Part shown: piece after piece, positions 16,447 to 24,922 of the stretch
Layout: each line of letters opens with the position of its first letter
How positions within the stretch are numbered: the stretch's first letter is position 1
NCBI GenBank assembly: GCA_947475465.1
Contig: CANJLK010000031.1
Span: forward strand, 1-40,007
Origin: Caulobacteraceae bacterium
GTDB lineage: Bacteria > Pseudomonadota > Alphaproteobacteria > Caulobacterales > Caulobacteraceae
Length of the DNA stretch: 40,007 nucleotides
Direction of reading: 5' to 3'
The notes under the pieces: generated by a model
What the model was told of the DNA's origin: nothing
The model's database searches: none
The model's input: only the letters and a program-made list of their open reading frames with translations
Program-made: the position numbers and the translations under genes

Positions 16447-17178
16447 ATGGAATTCGAAGACGACGCCTTCGTGCTCTCGGCGCGGGCCTTCGGCGAGGCC
16501 GGCGCCATCGTCGAGCTCTTGACCGCCCACCACGGCAAGTGGGCCGCCCACGTGGCCGGCGGCGCCTCGCGCAAGATGAAACCGTTCCTCCAGGCCGGGG
16601 CCCAGGTCAGTGTCCGCTACAGGGCCCGCGTCGCCGATCAGCTGGGCGCCGCCAGCCTCGAGCCGCAGGGGGAGGGGCCGTCCGCCCTGTTCGACGATCC
16701 TCTGGCCCTGGCGGGCCTCTCGGCCGCAGCTGCGGTGGCCGCGGGCGCTTTGCCCGAACGAGAGCCCCATTCCGGGGCCTACGAGGCCATGGATGCGCTG
16801 ATCGCGGCCTTGACCCTGACCGACCTGTGGCCCGCCGTCTTCGTCCGCTTCGAGGCGGGGCTGCTGCAGGAACTGGGCTTCGGCCTCGACCTGTCCAAAT
16901 GCGCCTCGACGGGCGTCACCGATGACCTGATCTACGTCAGCCCGCGCACCGGCCGGGCGGTGTCGCGCGCGGCCGGCGAGCCCTATCGCGACCGTATGCT
17001 GAGCCTGCCGCCCTTTCTGCTGTCCGCGCAGTCGCGGATCGCGGCCGGGGATATCCGCGCCGGGCTGGATCTCACCGCCCACTTCCTCGAGCAGTTTATC
17101 TTCAATCCGCTCAATCGCCCCCTGCCGCCGGCCAGGCTCTGGCTGGTGGACCGGCTGAGCGACGCCGGGCGTCTATAG
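16447..17178 (+). CDS. recO: DNA repair protein RecO
   Basis: A 243-residue RecO protein, which with RecF and RecR loads RecA onto SSB-coated single-stranded DNA. The N-terminal OB-fold begins MEFEDDAFVLSARAFGEAGA and includes the block WAAHVAGGASRK; the C-terminal helical part contains VRFEAGLLQELGFGLDL and PLPPARLWLVDRL. The ATG at 16447 matches the usual family start; an in-frame ATG at 16432 would add five residues. No strong Shine-Dalgarno signal precedes either. Confidence 0.92.
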   Translation: MEFEDDAFVLSARAFGEAGAIVELLTAHHGKWAAHVAGGASRKMKPFLQAGAQVSVRYRARVADQLGAASLEPQGEGPSALFDDPLALAGLSAAAAVAAGALPEREPHSGAYEAMDALIAALTLTDLWPAVFVRFEAGLLQELGFGLDLSKCASTGVTDDLIYVSPRTGRAVSRAAGEPYRDRMLSLPPFLLSAQSRIAAGDIRAGLDLTAHFLEQFIFNPLNRPLPPARLWLVDRLSDAGRL

Positions 17179-17252
17179 AGGCGATATAAGAATAATGTAA
17201 ACATTCCCCCTGTAGTTGTTCGGATTAGACGCTCCGATGCTTCGGTGTGACG

Positions 17253-17278
17253 ATAGTAAATCTCAGGTTTACTATAAT
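17253..17278 (+). promoter_or_regulatory. Operator-like inverted repeat overlapping a -10 box
   Basis: ATAGTAAA (17253-17260) and TTTACTAT (17268-17275) are perfect 8-base arms around a 7-base centre. The right arm overlaps TATAAT (17273-17278), about 28 bp before the PEP-CTERM start, in an unusually AT-rich 127-bp intergenic region. A repressor bound here would block the promoter. No convincing -35 is at standard spacing, so an activator-dependent or extended promoter is also possible. Confidence 0.45.
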
Positions 17279-17305
17279 ATTCGCATAAAATTCAGGGTCG
17301 CCAGA

Positions 17306-17995
17306 ATGTCCTCAGTCATCCGCTCCTTCATCGGTGTCGCCGCGGCCGCCGTCCTTTTCTCCGGCGTCGGCGCTCAGGCCGCGACGCTGACCGGCACGCT
17401 TAGCGCCGACAACGAATATGCCGCCTTCATCTCGACCAATGACGCGGTGCTGGGGACCTACCTGACCAGCGGCTACGACTGGACCTCGGCCCAGACCTTC
17501 AACACCACGCTCAACCCGGGACAGACCTATTACCTGCACGTGGTCGCCAACAACTGGTACGGCCTCAGCAACATGAACGGCGGCAATCCCGACGCCTTCC
17601 TGGGCAGTCTCAGCCTCTCGGGGCCGGGCTTCCAGTTCGCCAACGGCCTGCAGACCCTGAACACCGACCAGGCGGACTGGCGGGTGGTCGCCCACAGCTA
17701 CCAGACCCTCACCGGCCCCCTGAACTGGGTCACGCCCAACGAGACCCCGGACCAGTGGGCGACCAACGGCGACACCTCCAGCATCTGGTATCGCAACCAC
17801 GGCCTGATCACTGGGATCAGCCCCGACGCTGGCTGGATCTGGGCGCATATCGACACCGGCGGCGAGGCCCTGTTCTCCACCACCATCACCAGCGACGCTG
17901 TGCCGGAACCGGCCGCCTGGGCGCTGATGATCGGCGGCTTCGGCCTGGCCGGCGCCATGCTGCGCCGCCGCCGCGCGGCCATGGACGCCGCCTAG
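17306..17995 (+). CDS. PEPxxWA-CTERM sorting-domain protein
   Basis: A 229-residue exported protein. It has an N-terminal signal peptide (IRSFIGVAAAAVLFSGVGAQ, cleavage near AQA) and a C-terminal sorting tail: VPEPAAWALMIGGFGLAG followed by an Arg-rich end. This PEPxxWA-CTERM tail is processed by exosortase in known systems, leaving the protein on the surface or in exopolysaccharide. The body is rich in Asn, Thr, Gly and aromatic residues and has no recognised enzymatic motif. The ATG at 17306 was chosen because the signal peptide begins there. No exosortase gene is in the window. An operator-like repeat lies upstream and a strong terminator follows the stop. Confidence 0.9.
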   Translation: MSSVIRSFIGVAAAAVLFSGVGAQAATLTGTLSADNEYAAFISTNDAVLGTYLTSGYDWTSAQTFNTTLNPGQTYYLHVVANNWYGLSNMNGGNPDAFLGSLSLSGPGFQFANGLQTLNTDQADWRVVAHSYQTLTGPLNWVTPNETPDQWATNGDTSSIWYRNHGLITGISPDAGWIWAHIDTGGEALFSTTITSDAVPEPAAWALMIGGFGLAGAMLRRRRAAMDAA

Positions 17996-17998
17996 GCC

Positions 17999-19720
17999 TT
18001 AGATCGCTACCGATCGCGAAGGGCCGCGTCCGTGGGGCGCGGCCTTTTTCGTGCGGGGCGCCGCGGGCCCCGACCGGGCGTAGCGGTCGGGAGGCGCCGC
18101 CGCGCGGGCGATGGCGCCGATCAGATCGTCCAGGTCGATCGGCTTGCCGACCGTGTCGACCATGCCGGACGCGGCATAGCTGGCCCGCTGTTCACTGAAG
18201 ACATTGGCGGTCAGCGCGATGATCGGCGGCGCGTCGGGACCCAGAAGCCTGTTGATCTCCCGGCTGGCGGCCAGCCCGTCCATCACCGGCATGTGGATAT
18301 CCATCAGCACCAGGTCATAGGTCAGGCCGCGCCGGAACATGCCGACCGCCTCCTCGCCGTTGCCGGCGATATCGACGATGTAGCCGAAGCTGGTCAGCAT
18401 GGCCTCGACCACCCGCTGGTTCACCGCGTTGTCCTCGGCCACCAGGATCCGCAGCCCTGGCGGAGCCGGCTCGAGCAGGTTCGGCGCGGTCGCCCTGGCC
18501 TCGGGGGCCGCCGCGGGCTGGTAGTCGACGGTGAACCAGAAGGTCGCGCCGGCGCCGGCCGCGCTCGCCACGCCGATTTCGCCGCCCAGAAGCTCAACCA
18601 GCTTCTTTGAAATCGCCAATCCAAGCCCGGTGCCGCCATGGATGCGGGTGATCGAGCTGTCGGCCTGGGTGAAGCGCGTGAACAGCCGGCCCTGAGCCTC
18701 GGATTCGATCCCGCAGCCGCTGTCGGTGATCTCGAACCGCAGTCGTGGCTCTCCGGTCCCGCCGCCCGGTCGGCCGATGCGCAGCCGAACGCCGCCCTCG
18801 GCCGTGAACTTCAGCGCGTTGCCAACCAGGTTGAACAGCACCTGCCGCAGCCGGGAAGGATCGCTGACGATGGTCTTCGGGACCTCCGGATCGACCTGGA
18901 TGTCCAGGGTCAGACCCTTGGCGCGCGCCTGGTCGGCCAGCAGGGCCACGACCTCCTCCGCGATCCGGGCCGGGCTGCAGGGCAGGGCTTCGGCCTCGGC
19001 TTTTTCGGCCTCCAGCTTGGAGAAGTCGAGCACGTCGTTGAGCAGGGCCAGCAGGCCTCTTGCGCAGTCCCGGGCGGTCTTGGCCTGGTCGCGTTGGGCC
19101 GGCGAAAGCGGCGTGTCCAGCAGCAGGGTCAGCATCCCCAGCACCCCGTTCATCGGCGTGCGGATCTCATGGCTGATGGTGGCGGCGAAGTCGGCCTTGG
19201 CCCGGGCGGCGGCCTCCGCGCCCAGCCGTGCTTCCTCCAGCCGCGCCGTCTCGGCCATAAGCGCGGCCTTGGCCTGCTTCAGCTCGGTGATGTCGGTGCG
19301 CACGGCCAGATAGCCCAGGAACCGGCCGCGATCGTCCAGCAGGGGCGTGATGGCGCTTTGCACCCAATAGAGTTCGCCGTTCTTGGCCCGGTTGCAGATC
19401 TGCCCCGTCCAGGTTTCGCGGTGCACGATGGTCTGCCACATGTCCGTCCAGAAAGCCGGCGGATGTATCCCGGAATTGACCACCCGGTGGGTCTGGCCGA
19501 TCAGTTCGGCGCGGCTGTAGCCGCTGATCTGGCAGAACAGGTCGCTGACGTGCTGGATGCGGCCGCGCGGGTCGGTGATGGCGACGATCGCGTGCTTTTC
19601 GAGCGCGTTGCGGAAGATCCGGAGGTTCTCCGCGCCGTCGAAGTCCCAACCGGGCGGACCGGCCGTCCATGGGCGAGGTGGCGGCTGTCCGGGCGCCGTC
19701 AGTGAGTCGAGCTGGCTCAT
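17999..19720 (-). CDS. PAS-domain hybrid histidine kinase
   Basis: A 573-residue signalling kinase without membrane helices, so probably cytoplasmic. A PAS domain (about residues 35-150; FCQISGYSRAELIGQTHRVV and the PAC-like LGYLAVRTDITELKQ) is followed by a short coiled coil, a HisKA domain with phospho-accepting His184 in ISHEIRTPMNG and an HATPase domain with N, G1 and G2 boxes (NLVGNALKFT, ITDSGCGI, GGTGLGLAISKKL). A C-terminal receiver domain begins LRILVAEDNAVNQR, with the phospho-Asp in LVLMDIHMPVMDG and the Lys in VGKPID. The signal is unknown. The start is uncertain: ATG at 19720 or 19735. No partner response regulator is nearby, so output presumably goes to an unlinked phosphotransferase or regulator. 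It ends three bases from the convergent PEP-CTERM gene. Confidence 0.92.
   Translation of the reverse strand: MSQLDSLTAPGQPPPRPWTAGPPGWDFDGAENLRIFRNALEKHAIVAITDPRGRIQHVSDLFCQISGYSRAELIGQTHRVVNSGIHPPAFWTDMWQTIVHRETWTGQICNRAKNGELYWVQSAITPLLDDRGRFLGYLAVRTDITELKQAKAALMAETARLEEARLGAEAAARAKADFAATISHEIRTPMNGVLGMLTLLLDTPLSPAQRDQAKTARDCARGLLALLNDVLDFSKLEAEKAEAEALPCSPARIAEEVVALLADQARAKGLTLDIQVDPEVPKTIVSDPSRLRQVLFNLVGNALKFTAEGGVRLRIGRPGGGTGEPRLRFEITDSGCGIESEAQGRLFTRFTQADSSITRIHGGTGLGLAISKKLVELLGGEIGVASAAGAGATFWFTVDYQPAAAPEARATAPNLLEPAPPGLRILVAEDNAVNQRVVEAMLTSFGYIVDIAGNGEEAVGMFRRGLTYDLVLMDIHMPVMDGLAASREINRLLGPDAPPIIALTANVFSEQRASYAASGMVDTVGKPIDLDDLIGAIARAAAPPDRYARSGPAAPRTKKAAPHGRGPSRSVAI
18022..18049 (+). 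terminator. Intrinsic terminator after the PEP-CTERM gene
   Basis: GGCCGCG and CGCGGCC form a 7-bp GC stem with a 9-base loop, followed by TTTTT. It works in the plus direction for the PEP-CTERM transcript. It lies wholly inside the last codons of the convergent histidine kinase gene, where it encodes part of the basic C-terminus. Confidence 0.75.
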
Positions 19721-19932
19721 TGTCGGGTGTCTCATTCCGCCGCGCTCAGGCCGTGAGCCTCGCAAACAAGCTTAGCCATCGCAGCCGCCGGCTCAACCTG
19801 GGGGGTCTACCTAGGCGGGTTGTCCGGTCTTCCCGCCAGGACCCGCCGCGATCGGCCTGTGGACGGCCGCCCGCGCCCGGGGACGCCGGCGCCGCGGGCC
19901 GCTATGCTGGCGGCTTCCACGAGCCGATTCCC

Positions 19933-22185
19933 ATGACCGACGTCACCCTCACGCCGCCCGGCGGTCCCGCCGACCGCATCATCGATGAAGACCTGCGCGA
20001 GGCGCTGTCACGCCGCTACCTGGCCTATGCGCTCAGCGTCATCACCGACCGCGCCCTGCCGGACGTGCGCGACGGGCTGAAGCCGGTCCAGCGCCGCGTG
20101 CTCTACGCCATGCGCGAGATGCGCCTGAATCCGGAAAACGCCGCGCGCAAGTGCGCCAAGGTCGTGGGCGAGGTGATGGGCGGCTACCACCCGCACGGCG
20201 ACCAGTCGATCTACGACACCCTGGTGCGGATGGCCCAGGACTTCGCCCAGCGCTACCCCCTGGTCGACGGCCAGGGCAACTTCGGCAACATCGACGGCGA
20301 TAACCCTGCCGCCATGCGCTACACCGAGGCCAAGCTCACCGAGGCGGCCACGCTCCTCCTGGACGGCATCGACGAGGACGCGGTCGACTTCAAGCCGACC
20401 TACGACGGCCAGGATGAAGAGCCGGTCGTCCTGCCCACTGGCTTCCCCAATCTGCTGGCCAACGGCGCCACCGGCATCGCCGTCGGCATGGCCACCTCGA
20501 TCCCGCCGCACAATGCCGCCGAGCTGATCGACGCCTGCCTGCTGCTGCTGGAAAATCCCGACGCCAGCACCGAAGACCTGATGAACAAGGCCGTCCAGGG
20601 CCCTGACTTTCCCACCGGCGGGGTGATCGTGGAATCCCGCGCCTCCATGCTGGAGACCTATGAAACGGGCCGCGGCGGCATCCGCCTGCGCGCCTTCTGG
20701 CAGAAGGAAGACCTGGGCCAGGGCAAGTACCAGATCGTCGTCACCCAGATCCCCTACCAGGTGAAGAAGGCCGACCTCGTCGAACAGCTGGCTGAGCTGA
20801 TCGAGAACAAGAAGGCCCCGCTGCTGGGCGACGTGCGCGATGAGTCAGCCGAGGACGTCCGCCTGGTCCTCGAACCCAAGAGCCGCAACGTCGAGGCCGA
20901 GGTGCTGATGGAGAGCCTCTTCAAGCTCTCCGACCTGGAAAACCGCTTCAGCGTGAACCTCAACGTCCTCGACGCGCGGGGCACCCCCGGCGTCATGGGC
21001 CTGAAACAGGTGCTCAGGGCCTTCCTCGACCACCGCCGCGTGGTCCTGGTGCGCCGCGCCCGCCACCGCCTGGCCAAGATCGAGGCCCGCCTCCACATCC
21101 TCGACGGCCTCCTGATCGCCTACCTCAACCTCGACGAAGTGATCCGCATCGTCCGCTACGAGGATGAGCCGAAGCAGAAGCTGATCGAGGCCTTCGACCT
21201 CTCCGACCTCCAGGCCGACGCCATCCTCAACACCCGCCTGCGCCAGCTGGCCCGGCTGGAGGAGATGGAGCTTCGCCGCGAACACGCCGACCTGGCCGAG
21301 GAACGCGACGGCATCACCGCCATGCTGGCCTCCGACAAGGCCCAGTGGAAGCTGGTGGGCGCGGGCCTCAAGCACACCCTTTCCATCGTCGGCGCCAACA
21401 CGACGCTCGGCAAACGCCGCTCGATCTTCGCCGACGCCCCGGACATCGACACCGAGGCCGCCCTGGAGGCCATGATCGTGCGCGAGCCGATCACCGTCAT
21501 CCTGTCCGAGCGCGGCTGGATTCGCGCCGCCAAGGGGCGGGTCGAAGACCCCTCGGAACTGAAGTTCAAGGAAGGCGACAAGCTCGAGTTCCTGGTCCCA
21601 GCCGAGACCACCGACAAGCTGCTGATCTTCGCCTCCGACGGCCGCTTCTTCACGCTCGCCTGCGACAAGCTCCCCGGGGCGCGCGGTCATGGCGAGCCGC
21701 TTCGTCTGATGATCGACCTGGACGACAAGGTGGGCCTGGTCGACGTCTTCGTGCACCGCCCCGGCGGCCGCCGCGTCCTGGCCAGCAAGGAGGGCTACGG
21801 CTTCATCCTGCCGGAAGACGAGGCCATCGCCTTCCGCCGGGCCGGCAAGCAGGTGCTGAATGCGGGATCGAAAGGCGCGCTCGTCTCGCTTCCCCTGGTC
21901 GGCGACCACCTGGCCGTCATCGGCGACAACGGCAAGATCCTGGTCTTCCCGGCCGCCGAGCTTCCCGAGATGCCCAGGGGCAAGGGCGTCAAGCTCCAGA
22001 CCTACAGGGAAGGCGGCCTGCGCGACGCCCTGGTCTTCGACGAGACGGCGGGGATGAGCACCGTGGACGCCTCGGGCCGCACCCGGCTCTGGGACAACTG
22101 GCGCGAATTCCTCGGCAAGCGGGCCGGGGCCGGGAAGCTGGCCCCCAAGGGCTGGCCGGCGAACAAGCGGTTCCGGCCGAAGTAG
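19933..22185 (+). CDS. parC: DNA topoisomerase IV subunit A
   Basis: A 750-residue topoisomerase IV subunit that cuts and rejoins DNA to unlink daughter chromosomes, working with ParE. The winged-helix core has [21 protein letters not shown], the quinolone-pocket segment [20 protein letters not shown], and the catalytic Tyr130 in [10 protein letters not shown]. The C-terminal half has beta-pinwheel-like repeats and ends [10 protein letters not shown]. ParC rather than GyrA is indicated by length and by the short C-terminal domain without a GyrA box. Gln91 occupies the position of the classic resistance serine. The ATG at 19933 fits the family start. A second copy of its last 42 codons occurs at 26271-26396. 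Confidence 0.95.
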   Translation: MTDVTLTPPGGPADRIIDEDLREALSRRYLAYALSVITDRALPDVRDGLKPVQRRVLYAMREMRLNPENAARKCAKVVGEVMGGYHPHGDQSIYDTLVRMAQDFAQRYPLVDGQGNFGNIDGDNPAAMRYTEAKLTEAATLLLDGIDEDAVDFKPTYDGQDEEPVVLPTGFPNLLANGATGIAVGMATSIPPHNAAELIDACLLLLENPDASTEDLMNKAVQGPDFPTGGVIVESRASMLETYETGRGGIRLRAFWQKEDLGQGKYQIVVTQIPYQVKKADLVEQLAELIENKKAPLLGDVRDESAEDVRLVLEPKSRNVEAEVLMESLFKLSDLENRFSVNLNVLDARGTPGVMGLKQVLRAFLDHRRVVLVRRARHRLAKIEARLHILDGLLIAYLNLDEVIRIVRYEDEPKQKLIEAFDLSDLQADAILNTRLRQLARLEEMELRREHADLAEERDGITAMLASDKAQWKLVGAGLKHTLSIVGANTTLGKRRSIFADAPDIDTEAALEAMIVREPITVILSERGWIRAAKGRVEDPSELKFKEGDKLEFLVPAETTDKLLIFASDGRFFTLACDKLPGARGHGEPLRLMIDLDDKVGLVDVFVHRPGGRRVLASKEGYGFILPEDEAIAFRRAGKQVLNAGSKGALVSLPLVGDHLAVIGDNGKILVFPAAELPEMPRGKGVKLQTYREGGLRDALVFDETAGMSTVDASGRTRLWDNWREFLGKRAGAGKLAPKGWPANKRFRPK

Positions 22186-22206
22186 CCAGTAAGGCTCTCG
22201 ACTGGG

Positions 22207-22233
22207 CGCCCGCTGGAATTCCCTCAGCGGGCG
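22207..22233 (+). other. Hairpin after parC
   Basis: CGCCCGCT and AGCGGGCG form an 8-bp perfect stem with an 11-base loop, 21 bp after the parC stop. There is no T-run after it, so it is not a standard intrinsic terminator; it may stabilise the transcript end or assist termination. The rest of 22186-22380 shows no gene. Confidence 0.4.
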
Positions 22234-22380
22234 ATTCGCGTCTCTCCTCAGTGGACACGCCTTGCGAGTCTTTGCGCCTTTCCGCAGCTTAACAAGACAT
22301 TACTCGGGGTCGCGATCGTGAAGACCATCCGGGGGCTGGACGTTCTGGCGACAGAACATGGTGTCGAAGGGATTGTGGCA

Positions 22381-23094
22381 ATGAAGATTAAGCTCCTCCT
22401 GGCGGCGGGCGCCGCTGCGCTGGCCATGGCCAGCGCCGCTCAGGCGTCGGTTGTCGTGCTGAATTTCGAAGGCGTGAACGCGACCTATCCGAGCGGCTAC
22501 GCCACCGTCGGCGACTTCTACAACGGCGGCACCAGCGGTGACGGTACGACCGGGACCAACTACGGCGTCCACTTTGAAAGCAACGCCCTGGCGATCTGCC
22601 TCAACTCGACGTCCGTCAGCTGCTCCAACACCTCGCGTGGCGGCCTGGCGCCGGGATCCGACAAGGGTGGGCTGTTCTTCCTGAGCGGAACCAGCACGAT
22701 CCTCGACTACGCGGCCGGCTTCGACACGGGGTTCTCGTTCTTCTACGCCGAGCCGAACACCCACGGCGGCAATGTGCAGGTCTTTGACGGCCTTGGCGGC
22801 ACCGGCAATCTTCTGGCGACCATCAACCTGGGCCTCACCTCGGGCAGCTGCCCCGGCTACAACGCGGGCTACTGCCCCTTCACGCCGGTCGGCGTGAGCT
22901 TCGCCGGCACCGCCAAGTCCATCGCCTTCGGCGGCGTGGCCAACTTCGTGGTGTTCGACGACGTGACCTTCGGCTCGGCGATCGCCGGCGGCGACGTGCC
23001 GGAGCCCTCCACCTGGGCCCTGTCGATCCTCGGCATGGGCGTCGCGGGCGCCGCGCTGCGCTCCTCGCGCCGCCGCAAGGTCGCGCTCGCCTAA
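22381..23094 (+). CDS. PEP-CTERM sorting-domain protein
   Basis: A 237-residue exported protein with a signal peptide (KIKLLLAAGAAALAMASAAQ, cleavage at AQA) and a C-terminal tail VPEPSTWALSILGMGVAG followed by a basic RRRK end, the PEP-CTERM sorting signal read by exosortase. The body is a Gly-, Ser- and Thr-rich beta-type region with four Cys residues in two groups (ICLNSTSVSC and CPGYNAGYC), perhaps disulfide-bonded. The ATG at 22381 was chosen as the first residue of the signal peptide; AAGGGA lies 10 nt upstream. Cargo function is unknown. It is the first gene in the stretch bracketed by the two parC 3' ends. Confidence 0.9.
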   Translation: MKIKLLLAAGAAALAMASAAQASVVVLNFEGVNATYPSGYATVGDFYNGGTSGDGTTGTNYGVHFESNALAICLNSTSVSCSNTSRGGLAPGSDKGGLFFLSGTSTILDYAAGFDTGFSFFYAEPNTHGGNVQVFDGLGGTGNLLATINLGLTSGSCPGYNAGYCPFTPVGVSFAGTAKSIAFGGVANFVVFDDVTFGSAIAGGDVPEPSTWALSILGMGVAGAALRSSRRRKVALA

Positions 23095-23117
23095 CACGCG
23101 ATACGATCGAAGTCCTG

Positions 23118-23150
23118 ACGGCCCCGGGCGCCCGCGCCTGGGGCCGTTTG
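23118..23150 (+). terminator. Intrinsic terminator after the second PEP-CTERM gene
   Basis: ACGGCCCC and GGGGCCGT form an 8-bp perfect stem enclosing a 14-base GC-rich loop that can itself pair further. TTTGCCTTT follows. It is 24 bp past the stop codon and before the convergent sulfotransferase gene end. Confidence 0.75.
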
Positions 23151-23183
23151 CCTTTGGGGTCCGCCGCCGTTCGGACGTTCGGC

Positions 23184-24809
23184 CTAGGGCGCGTAGCCGA
23201 ACCGCTCCGCCCAGCGGTCCAGGATCGGCCGCACCGGCGTCAGCTGCCGCTCGTAGCGGCGCCACTGCCCGATGCCGGCGTCGCTCAACCCTCCGACCAA
23301 CTGTAGATCGCTGGGAGTTCGGGCCCGGGCCTGGGCGCGGGCCGCGAAGCCGCGCACCGCCGGGTCCCAGTCCAGGCCGATGAACGCCAGCACCTTGGCC
23401 ACCTCTGCATCGAAGTCGGCCACCACCGCCTCGTGGCGCACCTCGCAAAGCGCCAGGGGCAGGCGGTCGCGATAGAGCATCCCCAGCGTCATGACGGCGT
23501 CGTAGTAGGCCGCGGTCCGCTCCGGGGTCAGGAACTCGTACATGGCCGAGTTCAGCTGGAACCGCCGCCGAAAGCAGCTCAGCGCCACGTCGCGCGGATC
23601 GCGCAGGGCGAACAGGATCCGGGCGCCTGGGAACAGCCGCGCGATGAGCGGCAGGGCCAGGGTGTGCAGCGGCATCTTGTCGACCACCACCTTGCCGGAA
23701 AGCTCGCCGCCCACCGTGGCGCCCACGCCCTCCCAGTACCGCGCCCGCCGCGCCGCGGCCTGGGCCGCGCTCAGGGTCAGGAGTTCGCCCAGGCCGGCCT
23801 CCGTCGCCAACAGGTCGCCCGCCGCCGCATCCAGGTGGTCGATCTCCTCCAGGCTGCTCGCCTGCGGGTGGCTGGCCAGGGCCTTTTCCAGGAGCGTGGT
23901 GCCTGACCGCGGGAAACCCAGCAGGAAGACATGCCCCTTCACCGGCGCATCATCGGCGCCGGCCTGAGGCGGCGTCCGCCACGCCGCCGGGTCCTGGCCG
24001 GCGAAGAACGCCTGCAGGCGCCTGGCCTGGTCGATCCGGCGCTCGCCCATGGCGCGGATCTCCGCCTCAGCCCCGCGCTCGATCCGGGCGTTGCGTTCGG
24101 CATAGTCGGCGAAGGCCTCGGCGGGGCGGTCCAGCGCATCCAGCGCCTCGGCGCGCAGGTCCAGGAGAGCAATGCCGGGCTCCAGGCCCAGGTCCGGCCG
24201 CGCCAGCAGGGCAGAGGCCTGGGCCGCCGCGCGCTCGGCGCGCCCCTCCAGAAGGTCGGCGCGCGCCAGGGTCATCGAGGCCGACAGGTCCCCGGGCGCC
24301 GCCGCCAACGCCTGCCGCGCGAAGCCACGCGCCTCGTCGAATTGCCGCCTGCGCACCGCAACCGCGGCCAGTCCGGTGAGCGCCCCCAGGTCCTGCGGCG
24401 CCAACGCCAGTATGCGCCGGTAGGCGGCGTCGGCCGCCGCCATCTCGCCCCCTTGGAACCGCGCCGCCGCCGCCCCCCGCAGCGCCGCCAGGTCGGAGCC
24501 GTCGATATCCAGCGCCTCCTCGAACGCCTCGGCCGCGTCGGCGAACTGCTGGCCCCGCGCCAGGGCCGCGCCATAGCGCCGCCAAAGCTCCGGTTCGTCG
24601 GACACCGCCAGGGCGGCCTTCAGCAGGCCGATCGCCTGGTCGGCCTCGCCCTGCGCCTCCAAGGCCTCGGCGGCCAGCATCAGGACGAGCGGATGGGAGC
24701 CGCCGCCTCGCCAGGCGGCCACCGCGAGCGCCAGCGCCCGCGGCCGATCCTCCTGGCGCACCGCGGCCATGATCTCGCTCAGCGCGTCCCCGGAATTCGT
24801 CCCGCTCAT
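23184..24809 (-). CDS. TPR-repeat sulfotransferase
   Basis: A 541-residue fusion of N-terminal tetratricopeptide-like repeats and a C-terminal sulfotransferase domain. About residues 20-230 are Ala-rich helical repeats such as LWRRYGAALARGQQFADAAE. The PAPS-binding 5' loop is GFPRSGTTLLEKAL, the conserved acidic SSLEEIDHLD follows, and the 3'-phosphate motif is RDPRDVALSCFRRRF, all expected for an active enzyme of the PF13469 type. The acceptor is unknown; in bacteria such proteins may sulfate polysaccharides, lipids or proteins. The start ATG at 24809 has a G-rich stretch upstream. It is divergent from the Bcr/CflA-like gene with a 113-bp gap. Confidence 0.9.
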   Translation of the reverse strand: MSGTNSGDALSEIMAAVRQEDRPRALALAVAAWRGGGSHPLVLMLAAEALEAQGEADQAIGLLKAALAVSDEPELWRRYGAALARGQQFADAAEAFEEALDIDGSDLAALRGAAAARFQGGEMAAADAAYRRILALAPQDLGALTGLAAVAVRRRQFDEARGFARQALAAAPGDLSASMTLARADLLEGRAERAAAQASALLARPDLGLEPGIALLDLRAEALDALDRPAEAFADYAERNARIERGAEAEIRAMGERRIDQARRLQAFFAGQDPAAWRTPPQAGADDAPVKGHVFLLGFPRSGTTLLEKALASHPQASSLEEIDHLDAAAGDLLATEAGLGELLTLSAAQAAARRARYWEGVGATVGGELSGKVVVDKMPLHTLALPLIARLFPGARILFALRDPRDVALSCFRRRFQLNSAMYEFLTPERTAAYYDAVMTLGMLYRDRLPLALCEVRHEAVVADFDAEVAKVLAFIGLDWDPAVRGFAARAQARARTPSDLQLVGGLSDAGIGQWRRYERQLTPVRPILDRWAERFGYAP

Positions 24810-24922
24810 CTCGCCCCCGACCCAGGCCGTCAGATTAGGGCCAAGGGCGGGCAGGCTCCAGGCAGAACTCTCGACGCGCGGCATTGCCCCGGGCCTCCGG
24901 CGCCGCTACGCCGGGGCCGACC

